The notes beneath the pieces are model-generated. The model made no database searches. It saw only the letters and a list, made by a program, of their open reading frames with translations, and had not been told where the DNA came from. Shown piece after piece: positions 16,602-25,381 of a stretch of 45,742 nucleotides of DNA (within the stretch, counting starts at the first letter, position 1; every line of letters begins with the position of its first letter). The DNA is taken from the NCBI GenBank assembly GCA_910585575.1, contig CAJUFS010000016.1, forward strand, positions 1,664 to 47,405, read 5' to 3'. The stretch is from an uncultured Adlercreutzia sp. GTDB taxonomy: Bacteria; Actinomycetota; Coriobacteriia; Coriobacteriales; Eggerthellaceae. Both the position numbers and the translations under genes were made by a program.

Positions 16602-17663
16602 TTACCGATTCTCAATAGACCCGATATTCTTAAGCGCGATCTCAATGCGCCCGTCAGGCGTGCTAAAGAACTCAATGAACTCGGCGTTTTCGCCATACTC
16701 AGCCGGGAAGGTCAGCTCAATGCCCGTGTCGGTGCGAATCTTGTGGGTGCGCGTAACGCGCTTGGCCACCGCCTTCTCCACCACCACGCGCTCCGGCAGC
16801 ACCCCCTCATCCACCGCACGGTCGAAGCGCTCCGCCACCTGGGGCGCGTCGGCGAACACCTCGCGGCCCAGCTCGTGGGCGTCCACCTCATCGGATTCCT
16901 CGGCACGCTCGGCCACGTAGGCCTTGGCCCGCGACAGCGCCACCGCCGTGTTGGCGCCGTACTCTTCCGCCATTTCCTCCACCACCGTGGTCACGGCCTC
17001 CAGCACCTCTTTAGAGGACGCTTCCATGGAGCACTGCAGCAAGCCATCGGGGATGATCCAGCGCTTCTCGCCGGCAATCTCGCGCTCCTTGTCTACGAAC
17101 CACACCTCCATGCCATCAGCGGCAATAAGGGCAAAAGACGCCACCTTCTGCGAAGGGTTCGGCAGGATGGCGTGATGGCGCGCAATGGTGGTGGCCGTGT
17201 CGCCGAAGTCGTTGGAGCCCACCTCGTGCATATAGGCCTGACGCGCCTCCAGCAAAATAATGGCGAAGTAGCGCGGTCCAGCGGCTTTGTAGGCGGCCTC
17301 GGCCTCCTCGTCGGTCATCTCGCGCACCGTCTCATCAAGATCGCCCTCGAAGTCCACCACCAGCACGTCGGTGGAAGGCGTCTTCTCCATGCGACCCAGC
17401 TCGCCGGCCACGAACTCGGCGATCTGCTGGGAAAGCCCCACGAAATCGCGCTCACCGCGGAAGTAGCTGCGCAGCTCTTCGGCAAACAGGCTATCGGCGG
17501 CAAACTGCCCGCGTTTGCTGTCCAGGTTGTTGAGCGTGCGTCGCGCCTGGGACGTCACGTAGCGTTTCGCCACCTTGTTGGAAAAGTCCATTGGCACCTG
17601 GGCGTATACGTTCACGCAGGACACAAAATCGAGCACATGCAGAATAGCCTGATTGATTTTCAC
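16602..17663 (-). CDS. Nucleoid-associated protein (NdpA/YejK family)
   Basis: A 353-residue cytoplasmic protein. GTG 17663 (VKINQAILHVLD) is chosen since an AAAGG ribosome site lies about 7 bases upstream and the family begins at this point (E. coli YejK starts MSLDINQIALHQL). Similar segments follow: FAADSLFAEELRSYFRGERDF and a central EARQAYMHEVGSN region. Members bind the nucleoid and are of poorly defined function. The long upstream frame to 18143 overlaps the lysozyme gene and is not coding. It ends at its own terminator. Confidence 0.82.
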   Translation of the reverse strand: MKINQAILHVLDFVSCVNVYAQVPMDFSNKVAKRYVTSQARRTLNNLDSKRGQFAADSLFAEELRSYFRGERDFVGLSQQIAEFVAGELGRMEKTPSTDVLVVDFEGDLDETVREMTDEEAEAAYKAAGPRYFAIILLEARQAYMHEVGSNDFGDTATTIARHHAILPNPSQKVASFALIAADGMEVWFVDKEREIAGEKRWIIPDGLLQCSMEASSKEVLEAVTTVVEEMAEEYGANTAVALSRAKAYVAERAEESDEVDAHELGREVFADAPQVAERFDRAVDEGVLPERVVVEKAVAKRVTRTHKIRTDTGIELTFPAEYGENAEFIEFFSTPDGRIEIALKNIGSIENR

Positions 17664-17739
17664 GGGAAGCCTTTCGCTACGAGCAAGCATTTTTCGGAAG
17701 CGTATTATACCGAAAGCCCGCGCGAAAACCCCAAGCCTC

Positions 17740-18579
17740 CTACTTCGCTTCGAGCCAGAGATTGAGGTCCACGGGGGTGTCGATGCCGGCGACGGTGCCG
17801 GCGTTGGTGTACTGCCACAGCACGTAATCCATCTGGGCCGTGGGATTGGGCACGTCGTACTCCGCCAGCCACACGGGATAGGCAACGCGGGCCTCGGGGG
17901 TAAGGAGCAGCAGATCTTTTTGATTGCCGTAGAGCAAGGGCTGGTAACCCGCCTTGGCCACCTCTTCGCAAAACGCCAGCGCGTTGGCGGTGAACTGATC
18001 GCGTGAAAGATCGTTGGCGCGGGCGCCCTCGATTTCCACCGGCTCGTGGTCGTAGGCCAAGGCGGTGAAATGGGCGCCGTTGACCTCGGCGGCACGCAGC
18101 TGTTCGATGGCGAAGGCGGCCTCTTCGCGCGCTTCGTCCTCATTGATGGACTGGGAGAAGAAGTAGGCGCTAGCCTCGATGCCGGCCGCGGTCACGTTGG
18201 CGGCGTTGTACTCGAAATACTCGTCGATACCCAGCACGCCCTCGGTGGCGCCGCGGTTGCCCACGCGCACGAAGGCGAACTGCACCCCGGCCTGGGCCAC
18301 GGCAGCCCAGTCGATGAAGCCCTGGTGCTCGGACACGTCGATGCCCCAGCGCGAGCGCAGCTGGTCGCCCTCGTAGTACGCCAGCTTGTCGCCATCGCGC
18401 ACCAGGCCCTCCCAGTTATAGGGGCACACATAGGGCTCGGGCTCCGGCGCGGATTCCTGTTGGGTTTCTGAAGCGCAACCAACCAGCGAAGATGCAGAAC
18501 CGCAAGCCAGAGCTGCCGCGGCGCACGCCCCCGCGGCCACAAACGAGCGACGGGTCAGAAGAGGCGAATGAGCAGTCAC
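17740..18579 (-). CDS. Exported GH25-type lysozyme lipoprotein
   Basis: A 279-residue protein. GTG 18579 is chosen because AGGAGG lies 6 bases upstream; the open frame extends to 18690. The N-terminus has a twin-arginine motif (LTRRSFVAAGACAAAALAC) and a lipobox ending LVGC, so it is probably Tat-exported and lipid-anchored. The GH25 domain begins at WGIDVSEHQGFIDWAAVAQAG and continues FAFVRVGNRG, EASAYFFSQSINEDEAREEAAF and ALAYDHEPVE, which contains the Asp-x-Glu catalytic pair, then WLAEYDVPNP and LWQYTNAGTVAGIDTPVDLN. GH25 enzymes cleave the MurNAc-GlcNAc bond of peptidoglycan. A role in wall remodelling on the outer membrane face is inferred. Confidence 0.9.
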   Translation of the reverse strand: MTAHSPLLTRRSFVAAGACAAAALACGSASSLVGCASETQQESAPEPEPYVCPYNWEGLVRDGDKLAYYEGDQLRSRWGIDVSEHQGFIDWAAVAQAGVQFAFVRVGNRGATEGVLGIDEYFEYNAANVTAAGIEASAYFFSQSINEDEAREEAAFAIEQLRAAEVNGAHFTALAYDHEPVEIEGARANDLSRDQFTANALAFCEEVAKAGYQPLLYGNQKDLLLLTPEARVAYPVWLAEYDVPNPTAQMDYVLWQYTNAGTVAGIDTPVDLNLWLEAK

Positions 18580-18738
18580 GAAGTTCCTCCTGGGCAAGCT
18601 GAGCATCCTGGCATTCTCGCCAAGACTCAGCGGGGCCTTGGCGTTCCTTATTGTATAGGAGCGTGTTTTTCTGCATCGAATCTGCCGCAAACTGGCAGAA
18701 AACCGAGAAGTAGGCGGCGCGCGGTCCTCGACGAAACG

Positions 18739-20352
18739 CTAGACCTCGTCGGAGTTCACCATGTCGATGACCTCCTGCTTGGAGTTGACCCCCAGCTTTT
18801 GGTACACCTTGCGCACGTGGGACTTCACCGTATTCTCGGAAATGCACAGGTGGTCGGCCATGTACTGCGTGTTGCGCCCCTGGGCCAAGCAACGCAGCAC
18901 GTCGGTCTCGCGCGGGGTGAGCCGCGCCTCGGCGGCCAGACGGTCGCAGGCCCGCTGCGCGCGATCCTCCACCACCGGGGCCTGACCGGTGCCGGCGCCC
19001 CCGCCCACACTCGCGCCCGAAGGCGTGCCAACAGCCGCGCCCAGCGCTGCGCCCGCACCCGCTCGTGCGCTGCCAGCATCTTCGCCCACACCCTCCTGAC
19101 CGGCCCCCTCGCCCACCGACAGCGTGCCCATGCGGCGATCCTTCATCACCAGCAGCACCACCATGCTGCACAGGTACACCACAATAAGCGCCAGCACCAG
19201 CAGCGTCACAATTTCAGTGCCGATGTGGGTGGCGAAGAAGAACCCCGCGCCCACGCCCGCCAGCGAAGCAAGCCCGATCAGGGCTTCGCACAGGCCGAAC
19301 AGTAGAAACGCCGACATGTCGGTTTTGCGCACGGCGTCGGCAATCATGCACCACGAAATGATGTCGGCAATGAGCCAGCCCATGGCCACCATCGAGTTGG
19401 CCACCCCGCCGCCTCCGTTCCACAAAAACGCCAGCAGCAGAAAACCGCCCGTGGAAACGGGCAGCGCAATGCGGTAGGCCGCGCCCACATCCATGGCCCG
19501 CGACGAGAACAGCGCGGGCACCAGCAGAAGCAGCACCATCAGCAACGTGACGGCGGTGGAAGTGAACTGGGCCGATTCCGCCCCCGTCGATTGTTGGCCC
19601 GACACCAGCAAGGTGAAACTGCTGAGGAACGCGAACAGCGCCGTCAGCACCACGGGGCGCCACAGGGCTCCCGCCGCCCGCGCCGCCAGCCCGCGGACCG
19701 GGCGCTGATAGTCGGCCTTGGTCTGCGCCAGACTGCGCTGCAAGCATAACGGCATCACCCCGAAGCCTAGCCACGCCAGCACCATCAGCGCCACTGCCGG
19801 CAATGCCATCATGGCACCATAGGCCACCAGGGCCGCCACGTAGGAAAGCAGCACGAACAAGTAAGTAGTGCGCACCGAAAGCGTGCTGCAGAAACGCCCC
19901 CACAGCAACAGCAGCAGGCTGTCCCCCATGCCCAGCAGCACGGCGGCCAGCCCCAGCAGCGCCGCGCTTTCCGCCGAGCCGAATGCGAAGAACGGCAGGC
20001 GCAGCACGGCCGTGGACAAGGTGACGCCCAAAATAAGCAGCAACGCGGCTACCACGGCCAGAAAAACCGGCGGCACCGAGCGCGTGCGTCGCAGTGAGGC
20101 TACGGCCCCGCCCAAGAATCCCACCGATTTCGCCAGCAGAAACGCGGCAAGGAACAGCGCCCCTACCTCGGTGGGCAGCCCGGCCTCTCCGATAAGGGGC
20201 AGTGCATCGTGGAAGTAAACGAAGCTGAAGGCAACGTACAGCGCGTACCCGCCGTGATACCAGCGGGCCTTCGCGCGCATCCCCTCCAATGATGCGCGAG
20301 CATTTTCGATGAAGCTTTTTCCCATAGCCCCAGTATAAGGCCTTGATGACAT
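18739..20352 (-). CDS. LuxR-family regulator with multi-span membrane N-terminus
   Basis: A 537-residue protein. ATG 20352 (MSSRPYTGAMGK) has a weak GGTGG site; an ATG nine codons later (20325) has none. About twelve hydrophobic segments occupy residues 35-400. A Gly/Ala/Ser-rich linker (GAGAALGAAVGTPSGASVGG) precedes the LuxR helix-turn-helix (ARLTPRETDVLRCLAQGRN, then SENTVKSHVRKVYQKLGVNSKQEVIDMV). It is divergent from the flavoprotein at 20627, repeating the layout at 3.4-6.8 kb. A perfect palindrome 8 bp before its start codon suggests autoregulation. Confidence 0.9.
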   Translation of the reverse strand: MSSRPYTGAMGKSFIENARASLEGMRAKARWYHGGYALYVAFSFVYFHDALPLIGEAGLPTEVGALFLAAFLLAKSVGFLGGAVASLRRTRSVPPVFLAVVAALLLILGVTLSTAVLRLPFFAFGSAESAALLGLAAVLLGMGDSLLLLLWGRFCSTLSVRTTYLFVLLSYVAALVAYGAMMALPAVALMVLAWLGFGVMPLCLQRSLAQTKADYQRPVRGLAARAAGALWRPVVLTALFAFLSSFTLLVSGQQSTGAESAQFTSTAVTLLMVLLLLVPALFSSRAMDVGAAYRIALPVSTGGFLLLAFLWNGGGGVANSMVAMGWLIADIISWCMIADAVRKTDMSAFLLFGLCEALIGLASLAGVGAGFFFATHIGTEIVTLLVLALIVVYLCSMVVLLVMKDRRMGTLSVGEGAGQEGVGEDAGSARAGAGAALGAAVGTPSGASVGGGAGTGQAPVVEDRAQRACDRLAAEARLTPRETDVLRCLAQGRNTQYMADHLCISENTVKSHVRKVYQKLGVNSKQEVIDMVNSDEV

Positions 20353-20359
20353 TTCGCAC

Positions 20360-20374
20360 CACCCGTCACGGGTG
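20360..20374. promoter_or_regulatory. Perfect palindrome upstream of the third LuxR gene
   Basis: CACCCGT (20360-20366) and ACGGGTG (20368-20374) form a perfect 15-bp palindrome with a one-base centre, 8 bp upstream of the LuxR start and overlapping its weak ribosome site. It lies 253 bp upstream of the flavoprotein start. It is a candidate operator or translational hairpin. A second small hairpin (GAGCGC, TCAA, GCGCTC) lies near 20593-20608 just before the flavoprotein ribosome site. Confidence 0.5.
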
Positions 20375-20626
20375 AGAGGTGACAGGCCTCCCTATCGGTC
20401 AATTTCATTACTGGCGGGTGTCGTGCGAGCGGCGCGCTCTCCGTACCATAGCAAACGCATTGCAGCGAAGCCGCTTCAGGACAGCCCTGAAGCCTTCGTA
20501 ACACCCGAGGGGCTTGCCACCTTTTCGTCGGCGAGCAGCCCCTCAATTCGCCAGCAATGCCGATGTGCACGACCCGCGCATCGTTCGGGAGTGAGCGCTC
20601 AAGCGCTCGAAGAAAGGGGAGAACCT

Positions 20627-22369
20627 ATGACACGCGAATCTATGAGCCGCCGTTCGTTCCTGGGCCTGGGTGCCCTGGCCGCCGCCGGCGTCGGCGCTGC
20701 CGGCCTGGCTGGCTGCGCGCCGGCCGCCTCGGGCAACAGCGAGGCCGCCCTCAGCGAGACGGGCACGGAAGGCACCGCGGCCGCCAGCGGCCAGCCCGCC
20801 TTCATGACCGCGCCGGCCGTGCCCACCGACGTGGCCGACACGAAGGACTGCGACGTGCTGGTGCTGGGCCTGGGCCTGTCGGGCATCTGCGCCGCCCGTG
20901 CCGCCTCTGAGGCCGGCGTGAAGGTGATCGGTGTCGAGAAGCAGGAGCAGCTGGGCGTCATCGGCATGGCCGGCGACTTCGGCATCTACGGCTCGAAGAT
21001 CCAGAAAGACTTGGGCATGGAGCTGGCCAGTAAGGGCGAGGTGGTCAACCAGCTGATGAAGGACATGACCTTCCGTCCCAACGCGCGCCTGCTGGGCTAC
21101 TGGTACGACCATTCCGGCGAGGACTTCGACTGGCTGGTGGAGGGCGCCGACTACGAGGTAGTGCCCACTTCCGCCACGCCGGCCAGCGGCGAGAAGGAAT
21201 ATGTGGTGCGCCCGAAGTGCTTCCCCGTGCTGGAGGGCTACGACCGCTCCACCGAGCTGTTCCCCTTCTTCAACGGCACCGTGACCACCGAGCCCAGCGT
21301 GGGCTGGTGCATGGAATCGAGCCAGGCCCTGGCCGAGGGCAACGGCGCCGAGTTCCTGTTCGGCACCTTCGCCGAGCAGCTGATCAAGGACGACTCCGGC
21401 CGCGTGACCGGCGCCTACGTGCGCGACAAGAGCGGCACGTACACGCAGATCAACGCAAAGAACGGCGTTATCCTGTGCTGCGGCGACATCTCTGGCAACC
21501 CCGAGATGCTGAACTACTACGTGCCGTGGGTGGAAAACATCGCGCCGTTCTACCCCAACATCGACGTTGAGGGCAACGTGGCCAACACCGGCGACGGCCA
21601 CCGCATGGGCATGTGGGCCGGCGGCCACATGGAGCTGGGCCCGCTGGCGCCCATGACGCACCACATGGGCGCTGCCCTGGGCGTGGACGCGTTCCTGCAG
21701 CTGAACGTGAACGGCGAGCGCTTCATGAACGAGGACATCCCGGGCCAGAACATCCAGGACCAGCTGTCTCGCCAGCCCGAGGCGCGCTCGTGGCAGATCA
21801 TCGACGCGAAGTGGCCCGAGCAGCTAGCCTGCCAGGGTACCGGCCACGGCTACGTGAACTACTACATCCCCGACGCCGAGGCCGATAAGTGGGCCGCCGT
21901 GGTGGGCGACGACTTCAGCGCCAGCTTCAGCGGCTACACCACCGACAAGATGTTCCTGGACGCCATCACCCACCAGGCCGACACCATCGAGGAACTGGCC
22001 GAAAAGATGGGCGTGCCGGTGGAGACCATGGTGGCTTCGGTGGAGCGCTACAACGAGCTGGCGAAGAAGGGCGTGGACGAGGATTTCGGTAAGCGCGCCG
22101 ACCGCATGTTCCCGCTGGAGAACCCGCCGTACTACGCCTGCGAGTTCGGCGACGCTGGCATGCTGGTGTGCATGGGCGGCCTCGATTGCGACCTCGACCT
22201 GCACGTGTTGAACGACGAGATGCAGCCCATCCCCGGCCTGTACGTAGCCGGCAACAACATGGGCGGCCGCTACCTGGTGGAGTACCCCGTCACCGAGGCC
22301 GGCATCAGCCTGGCCACGGCCCTGGTGTTCGGCCGTTTGGCTGGCATGAACGCCGCTGCGGCGAAATAG
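20627..22369 (+). CDS. Tat-exported FAD-dependent reductase/dehydrogenase
   Basis: A 580-residue protein. ATG 20627 (MTRESMSRRSFLGLG) follows an AAAGGGGAG site; the frame is open further upstream but without a ribosome site. Arg8-Arg9 form the twin-arginine motif and LAGC ends a lipobox at Cys30. The FAD motif is CDVLVLGLGLSGICAARAASEAG (about 74-96); the C-terminal FAD contact is LYVAGNNMGGRYLVEYPVTEAGISLATALVFGRLAG. It belongs to the fumarate/urocanate reductase superfamily, with no fused haem or FMN domain. It is a paralogue of the protein at 5153 but with a different central region, so a different substrate is likely. It is probably controlled by the divergent LuxR protein. Confidence 0.9.
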   Translation: MTRESMSRRSFLGLGALAAAGVGAAGLAGCAPAASGNSEAALSETGTEGTAAASGQPAFMTAPAVPTDVADTKDCDVLVLGLGLSGICAARAASEAGVKVIGVEKQEQLGVIGMAGDFGIYGSKIQKDLGMELASKGEVVNQLMKDMTFRPNARLLGYWYDHSGEDFDWLVEGADYEVVPTSATPASGEKEYVVRPKCFPVLEGYDRSTELFPFFNGTVTTEPSVGWCMESSQALAEGNGAEFLFGTFAEQLIKDDSGRVTGAYVRDKSGTYTQINAKNGVILCCGDISGNPEMLNYYVPWVENIAPFYPNIDVEGNVANTGDGHRMGMWAGGHMELGPLAPMTHHMGAALGVDAFLQLNVNGERFMNEDIPGQNIQDQLSRQPEARSWQIIDAKWPEQLACQGTGHGYVNYYIPDAEADKWAAVVGDDFSASFSGYTTDKMFLDAITHQADTIEELAEKMGVPVETMVASVERYNELAKKGVDEDFGKRADRMFPLENPPYYACEFGDAGMLVCMGGLDCDLDLHVLNDEMQPIPGLYVAGNNMGGRYLVEYPVTEAGISLATALVFGRLAGMNAAAAK

Positions 22370-22468
22370 CCGCTGAGCGAGGAAGCCGGCCGCCCAGCAC
22401 TACCTCTTGGGCGTGCAGCGATCATTGCGCGCCGGGCGGCTCCCTCGCTCTTTACGAAACCCTTCCCG

Positions 22469-22510
22469 AAAAAGCAGAAGTGCTCTTCCCTCCCTGGCGC
22501 TTCTGCTTTT
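22469..22510. terminator. Bidirectional terminator between convergent genes
   Basis: GCAGAAGTGC (22474-22483) pairs with GCGCTTCTGC (22497-22506), allowing one wobble, and is flanked by AAAAA on the left and TTTT on the right. It serves both the flavoprotein gene and the HerA-like gene. Confidence 0.88.
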
Positions 22511-22586
22511 GCTTTATGACCTGCGAAGGAGCGATGGCAGAGAGCAGCTCGCCGTTCCTTCTGCGAATCGCCAAAGCCAGCTCGTG

Positions 22587-24158
22587 CTACTTCCGCAGAC
22601 CTCCGAAGATGCCGCGCAGCAGCTGACGGCTGGTTTCCCGGCCGATTTGCCCGATGACCGAGCTGACCGTCTTCATGGCCTGCTCGCGCTGCTTTTCGGC
22701 GGCACGGGCCGCACGCTCGGCCTCCTTCTCGGCGGCTTTCTGGGCGCGCTCGGCCTCTTTCTCGGCCGCCTTCGCGGCGCGGGCCTCTTCGGCCGCCTTC
22801 TGTTTCTCGAACTCGGCGCGCTCCTTTTCCAGCTGGGCCTTTTGCGCGGCCAGCTCGTCGGCCTCGGCGGCGGCGTTCTTCTCGGCCGCGATCTTCTCGT
22901 AGGCGCTTTCGCGGTCGATAGCCTGGCCGTACTTCTCCATGAGCGCGGCCTGGGCCTGGCGCACCTTCTCAAGGGTTTCTGGCGAGGCGGCGCCCATCTT
23001 GCACTCGGGCGGCAGCACCTTGGCGCGCTCCACCACGCAGGGTTGCCCGTCCTCGTTGAGCAGCGACACCAGCGCCTCGCCCGTGCCCACTTCCTGCAGC
23101 GCGTCCACGGAATCGAAGGCCGGGTTCTCGCGGAACGAAGCCGCCGCGGCCTTCACGGCCTTTTGCTCAGCCGGCGTGTAAGCGCGCAGCCCGTGCTGGA
23201 TGCGGTTGGACAGCTGGGCAAGCACCTCATCGGGAATGTCGGAAGGCGACTGGCTGATGAAGTAGACGCCCACGCCTTTGGAGCGGATGAGCTTCACCGT
23301 TTGGACGATTTTGTCCGTGAGCTCCTTGGGCATGTCGCTGAACAGCAGGTGCGCCTCGTCGAAGAAGAAGACGAACTTCGGCTTGGGCAAATCGCCCGCT
23401 TCGGGGAGCATCTCGTAGATTTCGCCGAGCATCCACAGCAGGAACATGGCGTACACCTGGGGGCTAGCCATGAGCTTCGCCGCGTTCAGGATGTTCACCA
23501 CGCCCTGGCCGGCGTCGTCGGTGACCAGCCAGTCGGTAATGTCCAGGTTCGGCTCGCCGAAGAAGATGTTGCCTCCCTGATCCTCCAGGGTGAGCAGAGC
23601 GCGCTGGATGGCGCCGATGGACTGCGAGGACACGCGGCCGTACAGCGTTTCCACTTCGCTGGAGTGTTCGGCCAGGTAGGCGAGCATGGCGCGCAGGTCT
23701 TTCAGGTCGATGAGCAGCATGCCGTTGTCGTCGGCCAGGCGGAAGGCGATAGCCAGCACACCGCGCTGCACCTCGGTGAGGTTCAGCAAGCGCGCGAGCA
23801 GATCGGGACCCATGTCGGAGATGGTGATGCGCACGGGAACGCCGTCGGCGGTGAGCATGTCCCACAGGCGCACGTCGCAGCCACGAGGCGTCCACCCCTG
23901 GGCGCCCAGAGAAGCGGCGCGTTCGGCCATGGCCTCGGCATTGTCGGCCGGCTCGGCCATGCCCGTGACGTCGCCCTTCACGTCGGCAAGAAACACCGGC
24001 ACGCCAGCCTGGGCAAAGCCCTCGGCCAGCACCTTCAGCGTGACGGTTTTGCCCGTGCCCGAAGCGCCGGCAATAAGACCGTGGCGGTTGGCCTGATCGA
24101 GCAGAAGATAGCAAGGGTTCTCGCCGCGCGCGACGAGGATTTTATCGCCTTCAAGCAT
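22587..24158 (-). CDS. HerA-like ATPase (DUF853/YjgR family)
   Basis: A 523-residue cytoplasmic protein. ATG 24158 (MLEGDKILVARG) is chosen because CAGGAGG lies 6 bases upstream. Walker A is HGLIAGASGTGKTVTLKVLAEG near residue 27; Walker B is PKFVFFFDEAHLLFSD. VYFISQSPSDIPDEVLAQLSNRIQHGLRAYTPAEQKA is characteristic of the DUF853 family. Residues about 420-495 are an Ala/Glu/Lys/Arg-rich coiled coil, followed by a conserved RETSRQLLRGIFGGLRK end. The family is related to HerA/VirB4 DNA-pumping ATPases; its cellular role is not established. It is a single gene. Confidence 0.88.
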   Translation of the reverse strand: MLEGDKILVARGENPCYLLLDQANRHGLIAGASGTGKTVTLKVLAEGFAQAGVPVFLADVKGDVTGMAEPADNAEAMAERAASLGAQGWTPRGCDVRLWDMLTADGVPVRITISDMGPDLLARLLNLTEVQRGVLAIAFRLADDNGMLLIDLKDLRAMLAYLAEHSSEVETLYGRVSSQSIGAIQRALLTLEDQGGNIFFGEPNLDITDWLVTDDAGQGVVNILNAAKLMASPQVYAMFLLWMLGEIYEMLPEAGDLPKPKFVFFFDEAHLLFSDMPKELTDKIVQTVKLIRSKGVGVYFISQSPSDIPDEVLAQLSNRIQHGLRAYTPAEQKAVKAAAASFRENPAFDSVDALQEVGTGEALVSLLNEDGQPCVVERAKVLPPECKMGAASPETLEKVRQAQAALMEKYGQAIDRESAYEKIAAEKNAAAEADELAAQKAQLEKERAEFEKQKAAEEARAAKAAEKEAERAQKAAEKEAERAARAAEKQREQAMKTVSSVIGQIGRETSRQLLRGIFGGLRK

Positions 24159-24317
24159 GGAAGCCTCCTGACCGGGGGTGTGAGTCGTTGGGGTCATCTT
24201 ACGGGGAGGGTCACCGTTGCACGCCCCACGCGTCCCGCACTGTTGGAAGACCGTTGCGTGCCATCGTGGGGTGTGAAGCGGTGCTAGAATGCGAGAAACC
24301 GACGAAAAGGAGCCGCC

Positions 24318-24842
24318 ATGATCTACGACGAACGCACGCTACGCCACAAGCAGGCCTTGGACATTGCCCAGAAGATGCTGGTAGCCGCTCGGACCGCGCC
24401 GAAGGGCAAGGGCGTCGACGTCGTAGAGTGCGCCGTGGTGAATGGTGACGAGCAAGAGGCGCTGGCATGCGCCATGGAGGCTCTCGGCGAAGAGCGCGGC
24501 CATAAGTTCTTTCGACGCGATGCCGGCTGCGTGCGCAAGAGCCAGTGCGTGGTGCTGGTGGGCACGCGCACCAAGCTGCAGGGCCTGAACTGCGGCTACT
24601 GCGGCTTTGCCACCTGCGGCGAAAAGCCAGCCGAAGCCCCCTGCGAGATCAACGCCGTGGACGTGGGCATCGCCCTGGGAGCCGCCGTGTCGCGCGCCCA
24701 GGCCTACGGCGTGGACACCCGCATCATGTTCAGCGCCGGCCAAGCCGCCTGGAAGCTGGGCTTCCTGGGCGAAGGCGTGGGCCAGGTATACGCCATCCCC
24801 GTGAGTATCAGCAGCAAGAGCCCGTTCTTCGATCGAGGGTAG
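24318..24842 (+). CDS. DUF2148 ferredoxin-domain protein
   Basis: A 174-residue protein with an AAAAGGAG site before ATG 24318. The N-terminal half has ARTAPKGKGVDVVECAVV, typical of the family. The cluster motif LNCGYCGFATCGEKPAEAPC supplies four cysteines for a probable [4Fe-4S] cluster. DUF2148 proteins are widespread in strict anaerobes; the fold of the first half resembles nitroreductase-like proteins. The redox role and partner are unknown. It is divergent from the HerA-like gene. Confidence 0.88.
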   Translation: MIYDERTLRHKQALDIAQKMLVAARTAPKGKGVDVVECAVVNGDEQEALACAMEALGEERGHKFFRRDAGCVRKSQCVVLVGTRTKLQGLNCGYCGFATCGEKPAEAPCEINAVDVGIALGAAVSRAQAYGVDTRIMFSAGQAAWKLGFLGEGVGQVYAIPVSISSKSPFFDRG

Positions 24843-24928
24843 GGGGAGGCGCCAAGCATCCTACGCGGCCCCAGACGAATTGCGCCTAAATCGCGCCATC
24901 GAGAGATATGGGGCAGCAAGACGGCTCG

Positions 24929-25141
24929 CTACAGAACCGGTGGCTCCCCTGTCACTAGGTAGCGATCGAGGTCGGCCACCATATTGTCCGGGGACTCGAT
25001 ATGGTACAGGTAATAGTTATCGAGCACCATCTGGGAAAGACCGCGGTCGCGGAAGAGGGCGGCTACCTCTGAGCCCGTTAGGTTCTTGGCCTGTCGGTAG
25101 TATTCAATGGCGAAGACGAGAAAGCGCAGCTCTTTGCTCAT
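24929..25141 (-). CDS. DUF3791 small protein
   Basis: A 70-residue protein (MSKELRFLVFAIEYYRQAKN), whose ATG 25141 overlaps the preceding stop by 4 bases, so it is translationally coupled. The all-helical sequence with LTGSEVAALFRDRGL and DNYYLYHIES fits DUF3791, whose members are nearly always beside DUF3990 genes. It is the third gene of a three-gene module downstream of tRNA-fMet. A role as partner or antitoxin to the ADP-ribosyltransferase-like protein is an inference. Confidence 0.75.
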   Translation of the reverse strand: MSKELRFLVFAIEYYRQAKNLTGSEVAALFRDRGLSQMVLDNYYLYHIESPDNMVADLDRYLVTGEPPVL

Positions 25142-25377
25142 GACTGCTCCTCGGGATCGGGAAGCGTGCCGTCGGTCTGCTCCTGCTGATACAGATCTGC
25201 AAGAGCTTCGGTGCTCATATGCCACAAACCACTTTCTGGGTTGCGAAGCATCTCGTAGAAAGATGTCTCGTAGAAGGCTTCGATTTGCTGTGGATCAACC
25301 ATCCCCAGTCGCTCAAAGAGCACGGGAAGAATGGCCGTGCCCAGAAGAAGAGAAACTTGTTCTGCCGACTTCGCCAT
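25138..25377 (-). CDS. Small helical protein of the DUF3990/DUF3791 module
   Basis: A 79-residue protein from ATG 25377 (MAKSAEQVSLLLGTAILPV), 4 bases after the DUF3990 stop; the frame is open to 25431 but that part overlaps the DUF3990 gene. It is predicted helical, with a distinctive FYETSFYEMLRNPESGLWHMS segment. It is not confidently assigned to a family; similar small proteins accompany DUF3990 genes in clostridia and coriobacteria (recalled, not checked). It could be a second partner of the putative transferase. Confidence 0.65.
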   Translation of the reverse strand: MAKSAEQVSLLLGTAILPVLFERLGMVDPQQIEAFYETSFYEMLRNPESGLWHMSTEALADLYQQEQTDGTLPDPEEQS

Positions 25378-25381
25378 TGGT

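Noticed and set aside
16602-18143. A 513-codon reading of the nucleoid-associated protein gene
   Set aside because: The extra N-terminal part overlaps the lysozyme gene in another frame and is Pro/Arg/Thr-rich shadow sequence; the family start and ribosome site are at GTG 17663.
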